Below, piece by piece: positions 62,699-64,000 of a DNA stretch of 64,000 nt (the first letter of the stretch is position 1; each line of letters starts with the position of its first letter). The DNA is from Sphingobacteriales bacterium (lineage in GTDB: Bacteria > Bacteroidota > Bacteroidia > Chitinophagales > UBA2359). The stretch is from positions 62,001 to 126,000 of the forward strand of contig JADJTG010000002.1 of assembly GCA_016711285.1 (NCBI GenBank), given 5' to 3'. The notes beneath the pieces were generated by a model that was not told the DNA's origin, did no database searches, and saw nothing but the letters and a program-made list of their open reading frames with translations. The translations under genes were made by a program, and so were the position numbers.

Positions 62699-63583
62699 TT
62701 ATCCTATTCTTACGGAGGTCATACTCAAAGAACCCGCCAATAATTTATCGTTGAACAAAGATAAAGTATCTCCTTTTTGTTGCAAACCCAATACATATAA
62801 AAGTGGCAAAAAATGGTCGGGCGAAGGAATTGCCAAATCAAAAGCCTTGCCTTGTCGGGTGTATTGTATCAATGGCGTATAGTCGCCGCCCAATAAGCTG
62901 TTGTTTATCAAAGTGCGTGCTTCTATCGCCCAGTCATAGCCGTAATTATCTTTATGAAAATTTTGAAAATCTACCAAACGCAGGTTGTGTATGATATTTC
63001 CGCTTCCGATAATCAAAACGCCTTTGTGACGCAAAATTTGCAGTTGTTTTGCCAGTTCATAATGATAGGCGGCATCTTTGGTATAATCAATGCTCAACTG
63101 TATAACGGGAATGTCGGCATTGGGATACAAATGTTTGATAACCGACCACGCCCCGTGGTCTAAGCCCCAGGCGGTATCTGCTTCTACTTTTGTTGTTGTT
63201 TGCAATAGCTGTCGGGTTTCTTCCGCTAAGGCAGGCGAGCCTTTCGCCGGATATTGCACTTCATACAGACTCTTAGGAAAACCGTAAAAATCGTAAATAG
63301 TACGCGGATTTTCCATCGCTGTTACTTTTGTGCCTTCGGTGAACCAATGTGCCGATATGCACAAAATAGCGCGCGGGTGCGGCAATGTGGCGGCTATTTT
63401 TTTGAAACCCTGTACAAATTCATTGTCTTCAATGGCATTCATTGGGCTGCCATGTCCCAAAAACAAAAGCGGCATTTTTTCGGTATTGCTCCAAGTGTTG
63501 CCGATACGCTCCAATTCACTCAATTCGTGTGTCAATAAAAAAGGACTAATTGCCATAAATTTTAAAAAATGGGTTCTTTTCAT
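62699..63583 (-). CDS. DODA-type (LigB-like) extradiol dioxygenase family protein
   Basis: About 294 residues. An N-terminal hydrophobic stretch (HFLKFMAISPFLLTHEL) precedes the enzyme. Family motifs are LFLGHGSPMNAIEDNEFVQGF, ILCISAHWFTEGTKVTAMENP, YDFYGFPKSLYEVQYPAKGSP, GLDHGAWSVIKHLYP and LIIGSGNIIHNL, with the His residues that hold the metal. The family includes YgiD and plant DOPA 4,5-dioxygenase. The natural substrate in this organism is unknown. ATG at 63583 (MKRTHFLKF) is preferred over 63595. Confidence 0.92.
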   Translation of the reverse strand: MKRTHFLKFMAISPFLLTHELSELERIGNTWSNTEKMPLLFLGHGSPMNAIEDNEFVQGFKKIAATLPHPRAILCISAHWFTEGTKVTAMENPRTIYDFYGFPKSLYEVQYPAKGSPALAEETRQLLQTTTKVEADTAWGLDHGAWSVIKHLYPNADIPVIQLSIDYTKDAAYHYELAKQLQILRHKGVLIIGSGNIIHNLRLVDFQNFHKDNYGYDWAIEARTLINNSLLGGDYTPLIQYTRQGKAFDLAIPSPDHFLPLLYVLGLQQKGDTLSLFNDKLLAGSLSMTSVRIG

Positions 63584-63811
63584 CTTCAACCTCATTTATA
63601 CTTTATTTTATAAAAGGCGGAATGTATATTATATTCCCAAACAACATTTTTGAAAGAAAATAGTTTTTTTCATAAAAATTCCGAATTTTACTCGCCGTTT
63701 TATTTTTTTCATTCATTGAGCCGATCATTCGGTTTTATCGCTCAAATCGCATATTTTTCTGTTTTTTTAAAAAAAATAAATTATAACTTTTATCTATTAT
63801 CCGCACTCTAT

Positions 63812-64000
63812 ATGCAGCCTGAATCCATCGCTATTTTACGGCAGCTATTACAAAAATGTCGTGTGCGCAATGCCGCCTTTATATTGTATCGTTTGCCACA
63901 GCAGATGTACAGCCGCCTCATCATCGGCACTGCCGAAATATGGGAGCAGCACCGCCGCGAAGCGTATCCCGAAGAGGGTTTTGTAATGGCGGCTTTTCAG
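63812..64000 (+). CDS. Probable isochorismate synthase (chorismate-binding), 5' part only
   Basis: ATG at 63812 opens a frame that runs off the window after 63 codons: MQPESIAILRQLLQKCRVRN, then AAFILYRLPQQMYSRLIIG and GFVMAAFQ. The YRLP motif about 25 residues in and the later GFVMAAF-type strand are the usual start of Bacteroidota MenF-like isochorismate synthases, which feed menaquinone synthesis. Only the start is visible, so this rests on short motifs. Confidence 0.55.
   Translation, partial: MQPESIAILRQLLQKCRVRNAAFILYRLPQQMYSRLIIGTAEIWEQHRREAYPEEGFVMAAFQ

Overview
The window comes from a member of the Bacteroidota. Evidence: a complete sprA (the type IX secretion translocon) directly downstream of ruvA; several large secreted proteins with type IX sorting ends (type A and CHU_C/type B); a SusD-free set of imelysin/di-haem lipoproteins; and repeated matches to the Bacteroidota -7 promoter box TAnnTTTG. 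Base composition is moderate to low in GC, with AT-rich intergenic regions. A saprospirian, chitinophagalean or cytophagalean relative is plausible; the genus cannot be fixed from sequence alone.

Layout. 1-6.8 kb: a YfhO-type membrane protein (cut by the window edge), a secreted phospholipase D-like protein, a small membrane protein, a kelch-like secreted protein, a 324-bp near-perfect palindrome and a frameshifted membrane metallophosphoesterase. 6.9-15.1 kb: sprA and ruvA. 15.3-20.3 kb: a frameshifted enoyl-CoA hydratase, an AlkD-type DNA glycosylase and a CHU_C surface protein with Cys-rich repeats. 20.4-24.5 kb: a sulfur cluster on the minus strand (TauE/SafE exporter, MBL-rhodanese protein, methyltransferase-HMA fusion, YeeE/YedE transporter). 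24.5-32 kb: two type IX secreted proteins (a PKD protein and a giant beta-helix protein), both with a homopolymer frameshift, plus a small helical protein. 32.1-32.9 kb: a 17-copy 43-bp tandem array bounded by two copies of a 32-bp palindrome. 33-38.4 kb: an Fe-S membrane oxidoreductase, an SLC13 permease, MarC and homogentisate dioxygenase. 38.7-42.5 kb: a probable iron-regulated operon (porin-like protein, imelysin, di-haem DUF1111 protein). 42.7-45.2 kb: an S41 protease and a methyltransferase. 45.4-51.8 kb: an exopolysaccharide cassette (Wzz/BY-kinase-like protein, acyltransferase, 42-aa membrane peptide, Wzy/WaaL-like protein, GT2, short TolC-like protein). 51.8-57.5 kb: a membrane protein, a broken outer-membrane protein gene, pntB, an FKBP isomerase, a PAP2 phosphatase and a deoxynucleoside kinase. 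57.9-64 kb: pheS, uvrA, a CobB-type sirtuin, a DODA-type dioxygenase and the start of a probable isochorismate synthase.

How the genes fit together. SprA would export the T9SS cargo encoded nearby (kelch, CHU_C, PKD and beta-helix proteins). The sulfur block reads as thiosulfate/sulfide handling coupled to a metal- or metalloid-linked methyltransferase. The exopolysaccharide block is a compact export system ending in a strong terminator.

A caution applies to the whole window. At least four genes are broken by single-base length differences, three of them in runs of five or six identical bases, and each restores a perfect family match when corrected by one base. Sequencing or assembly error is the simplest reading, so these genes should not be taken as genuine pseudogenes without read evidence. 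No rRNA, tRNA, CRISPR array, prophage or intact insertion sequence was seen.
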